From positions 75,693-139,692 of the forward strand of contig JXTC01000004.1 of NCBI GenBank assembly GCA_002914845.1: a stretch of DNA of 64,000 nt. Direction: 5' to 3'. The translations under genes and the position numbers were made by a program. Source of the stretch: Trema orientale. Lineage: Eukaryota > Streptophyta > Magnoliopsida > Rosales > Cannabaceae. The notes beneath the pieces are model-generated. The model had not been told where the DNA came from. It ran no database searches and saw only the letters and a list, made by a program, of their open reading frames with translations. Below, in pieces: positions 61,101 to 64,000 of this stretch; positions within the stretch are counted from its first letter, which is position 1; the number at the start of each line of letters is the position of its first letter.

Positions 61101-64000
61101 TGATATTGGGTGGTAATTAAAGGGAAAAAAAATTTACTACAAATGTTCAGCCAATAACGCAACAAATTAATCAATCAAAGATTTTAACTGTTATCGATGT
61201 TGCATTACATTATTTATAGCAGTTTCCGTCAGATACTATAACAGCTCTATATTTATGACAAATGAATATATTAACAGCCTGAGACTCGAGCTTCTTGGAT
61301 ATATATAATGTACAAAGGTATAGTTTTTGACATTCCAAGCACATTTCAAAAGCAAACTATTTAGCTTATTGGACGTCCAACCACTATCGCTTATTACTTA
61401 GTCAATGTCTTGAGGTCACAAGTGAAGATACGATGGATTGAAACAACTGATCAAGTACTGAGAATAGTATTAACACTGACACGACTATGCACATCCTAAT
61501 ATAGTCCAGAGACATGCAATCCAAGCCTTGAGCAGTTCTACCTGGTGCATCAAAATATTCTGGTGGATCATAGAAGACCATAGCTTCCCGCAGTCTATGA
61601 CGCTTTCCATCGGTACCCGCATACTGAAACGTTGTATGCACAGCATAGGGCTCCAATCTGAGTTGTTGATACATGGCCTGCCATTTTAGCATTACAGCTT
61701 AGGACCTAGGACAACCTTTACATACAATTTATCATGCTGTATTAATTGCACCAAAGCAGGGTTTTAAACTTTCATGGGCCACAATCTCGCATGTGCAGTG
61801 GGGTTAAAAAACATCAGACAGAACAAAAGAAAGTGAATTAGTGGCCTAGTATCCATGGAGTGACTGCAAACAAAATTACAATGTTGCGTCTAAACTGAAA
61901 GAGTGGGGAGGAATTTATAGATCCTACCTGGACAAAATATGTATGTCCACTACAGAATATGCTTGCGGGTAAAACTCCTAGCTTGAGATTTCCATCGTAA
62001 GCATATGCAAGGCCGCTTTCTTCATCAACTGATGGTCCTAACTTCCTGCGGACAAGTTCATTAAAACCATTCTGATCCCAAATCTTTTCGTCTGCTAGAA
62101 GCATCTCTTTCCATTCCTTTGCCAATGTTTTTGCAGAATCTGTTGGCCTCCAGTGGAAAATTCCTATATTGTAGGCAGCCCCAACTGTTTATGGGTAGAC
62201 AAGACACACATTAGTACCAAATTTGAAAAGCCTTGAATGTGGTATTTTGAAAAGTGAAAAATCATTTGTTCTATAAATGACTGGAACTTCAATACCAAAA
62301 GAAGGAAACGTAACCGCCTTGTACTAGCCAAATCATTGTCTTAGTTGAATTAAAAGATAAATTTTAAGCCATGCCTGGCAAACGCGCAAGCCTATGGTCC
62401 GTGGGCACAAGTCTTGCACTCCAACATAGACATTTAAAACATGCAAGAAATAGGAGTGATAGGACTAATCTTCAATTTAAGGGCAGAGATACAGAAAATC
62501 TTTAAGCACTCTCAGCATAATAATATATTCAATACTACAGAGAAATTGGATCAACATCCAAGCTTATAGGAAGTACTTCTAAAAGTATGTAGCAACAACT
62601 TAATTGCTTAAGAATTCATTGTACATTTCATAGAAAAAAAGCACCTGACATTATCTATTTCGCATTTTGCTAGACAAAAAATCCAAGAGACGGAAAGCTT
62701 GCTGTAGAGTGTATGCAAGGCATACAATGCTACTATGGTTTTAAAGTTTCCAGACTAGTCACATTAGCAGCTAAATATGGTTTACTGTAATGTGATGTTG
62801 TATACCTGTGTGAAATGGTGGTTAGCATGCCAAGTGCTAACAAGTGACTAAAGAACCCCATACAGAATAGGTACGAGCAAGGAAAATGGTGATGAAGGGT
62901 GAGAATTTTCTTATGGTTATTTTAATTTAGTTTTTGAAGGTCTACCTTGTTGCCAAATGTCCAGCCTGTCATCAACAACAGTTGGCACAACTTGATCCGA
63001 GGAAGTCAAGACGTCTGCTTCAGGATAACGGGCAAGATAAGGAAGTGGGTTCTGTTTTGAGGAAGACAGAAGATAGGTTGAAATAAAAAAAAAAAAAAAA
63101 GAAAAACAGAGTTGTTGAACTGATAGAGGAAAGAAAGAAAGAAAGAAAAGGCGTAGTTATGTGAGTACCTTTAACCAAACCATGTCAGTATCACACATCA
63201 AGAGCTCAAAACCATAAGGAAGGATGGAATCGATGAGAATAACTTTCTCTCGACCCATCTTGTGAAATGTGGGTGAGCCCCATCCAACATCGATAGTGCT
63301 CATGTGACTGCCCATGTCAAAAACAGGAACTCCTTTCCAATACAAAGCCTCCAACAATTTGGTGTCCATTGCACCTAAACCATGATATAGCATAGCATAG
63401 CATGAATGAAGGAATGAATGAATAGTAATTATATTGTAATTAAAAGGAAATAAAAGACAAAGGTAGAGCTTAAGCTTACCAACAAGAAAGTTAGAGAGTT
63501 GGAGATGGGTCAAGTGGTGAACCCAGGTAAGAATAAAATCCATGAAAGCATAGTTGCCGAAGGTGACAATAATGATGTTGTGTTTGACCCTTTGTTGAAC
63601 TAATTCCTTGGAGAGTCGAAAATGGTCCAAAGATGGCATCTTTGTGGTGCGAGGGGGTTCCAAAATGGATGGAGGAAAGAATGGTGGTTGAGTAGAAGTG
63701 GATGGCTGGTCATGCCCATGATCATGATCATGATCATGATCAGCTTCAGCTACATGTACATAAGTTGTTAGTAATAAATAATGAAAAGAATTGAATTTGA
63801 ATTTGAATTTGAGTTTGTATTGAAACAAAGCAGAAGAGAATAGAAATAGAGAGAGCTAGACATAGACTTACTGGAGAGAGAAGAGGAAGAGGAAGAGAAA
63901 GAAGAGAAGGTGGAAAAAGAAGAAGCAGAAGAAGAGTTGTTGGGTGAGTAAATGGCGGAGAAGACATAGAAAGAGGAGACAAGCACTCCTATGATGACAG
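58133..64000 (-). CDS. XEG113: XEG113-like arabinosyltransferase (GT77), 5' end beyond the window
   Basis: Thirteen exons are seen, in transcript order: 64000-63872 (partial), 63749-63480, 63374-63169, 63051-62946, 62184-61928, 61677-61542, 60920-60826, 60733-60680, 59449-59336, 58882-58787, 58702-58586, 58484-58398 and 58300-58133. Joined, they give about 611 residues in one frame; roughly 30 N-terminal residues lie outside. The visible start is the end of a membrane anchor (VLVSSFYVFSAIYS), then a Ser-rich stem with a His-Asp repeat, then the catalytic domain with VTFGNYAFMDF, the metal-binding DxD in CDTDMVWLK, FHWRPT, and a C-terminus of DMYWDEKPDWKP. Arabidopsis XEG113 is a Golgi enzyme that extends arabinose chains on extensin hydroxyproline. 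The intron after exon 12 starts with GC, not GT. Orthology is strong. Confidence 0.95.
60365..60485 (-). mobile_element. Possible SINE remnant in an XEG113 intron
   Basis: On the minus strand a phrase GAGTGGTTAGGCTTATGG is followed by GGGGTTTGATTCCTC, which fits the B box of tRNA-derived SINEs with one change. It lies in the 1.2 kb intron between exons 8 and 9. No target duplication or tail was confirmed. Confidence 0.35.

Noticed and set aside
63157..63828. A 223-codon frame that seems to start a protein inside XEG113
   Set aside because: It reads through introns on both sides of exon 2. The true protein joins exon 1 to exon 2 at 63749 and exon 2 to exon 3 across 63375-63479.
1..64000. CRISPR arrays, operons or bacterial signals
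   Set aside because: None found; intron-bearing genes and plant transposons make the DNA eukaryotic, and the regular repeats seen are microsatellites or tandem duplications.

Overview
The window is nuclear DNA of a flowering plant, most likely a eudicot. It is AT-rich, has many TA microsatellites and plant transposon families, and its genes carry GT-AG introns; their products are recognisable plant orthologues. Four protein-coding loci are complete at the sequence level (ABCG14-like transporter, SKIP31-like F-box protein, a GYPPX/His-Gly-Lys-rich small protein, and an ABCE/RLI2 gene). A second ABCE/RLI2 copy has a defect at an N. A fifth gene, the XEG113-like arabinosyltransferase, runs off the right edge. 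The species cannot be fixed from the sequence alone.

Left part (1-22.4 kb) is a transposon graveyard. A 2.9 kb Mutator-like element with long inverted ends and a 9-bp target duplication carries a nested hAT element with a perfect 8-bp duplication. It is followed by a GGCCC-rich repeat, a truncated minus-strand Ty1/copia element (gag, protease, leader, primer site, one LTR), and a decayed Athila-type Ty3/gypsy element on the minus strand (LTR, primer site, gag, protease, RT, RNase H, integrase). The Athila integrase is broken by at least two LTR insertions. A GC-rich island of about 560 bp lies in the copia leader.

Middle part: 22.4-31.6 kb is gene-poor, with a tRNA-derived SINE and a second hAT relative. 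ABCG14 (31.7-34.3 kb, +, 5 exons) and SKIP31 (37.7-39.9 kb, +, 8 exons) follow, separated by further hAT and SINE remnants.

Right part: the small GYPPX protein gene (42.0-42.7 kb) and two tandem ABCE/RLI2 copies (46.6-49.7 and 53.3-56.8 kb, both +, 11 exons each) belong to a local segmental duplication. The 3' end of the GYPPX gene reappears as a pseudogene between the RLI2 copies. The downstream copy B is a complete 605-residue protein with a telo-box/site II promoter. The upstream copy A lacks 47 codons of the second ATPase domain at a single N and has an unrelated upstream region. XEG113 (58.1 kb to the edge, minus, 13 exons seen) faces copy B tail to tail.

The genes are independent units, not an operon: cytokinin export, SCF ubiquitination, ribosome recycling and extensin arabinosylation. 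I found no undescribed biological system. The most informative oddities are the ABCE duplication with its N-marked gap and promoter difference, the nested transposon structures, and the GC island.
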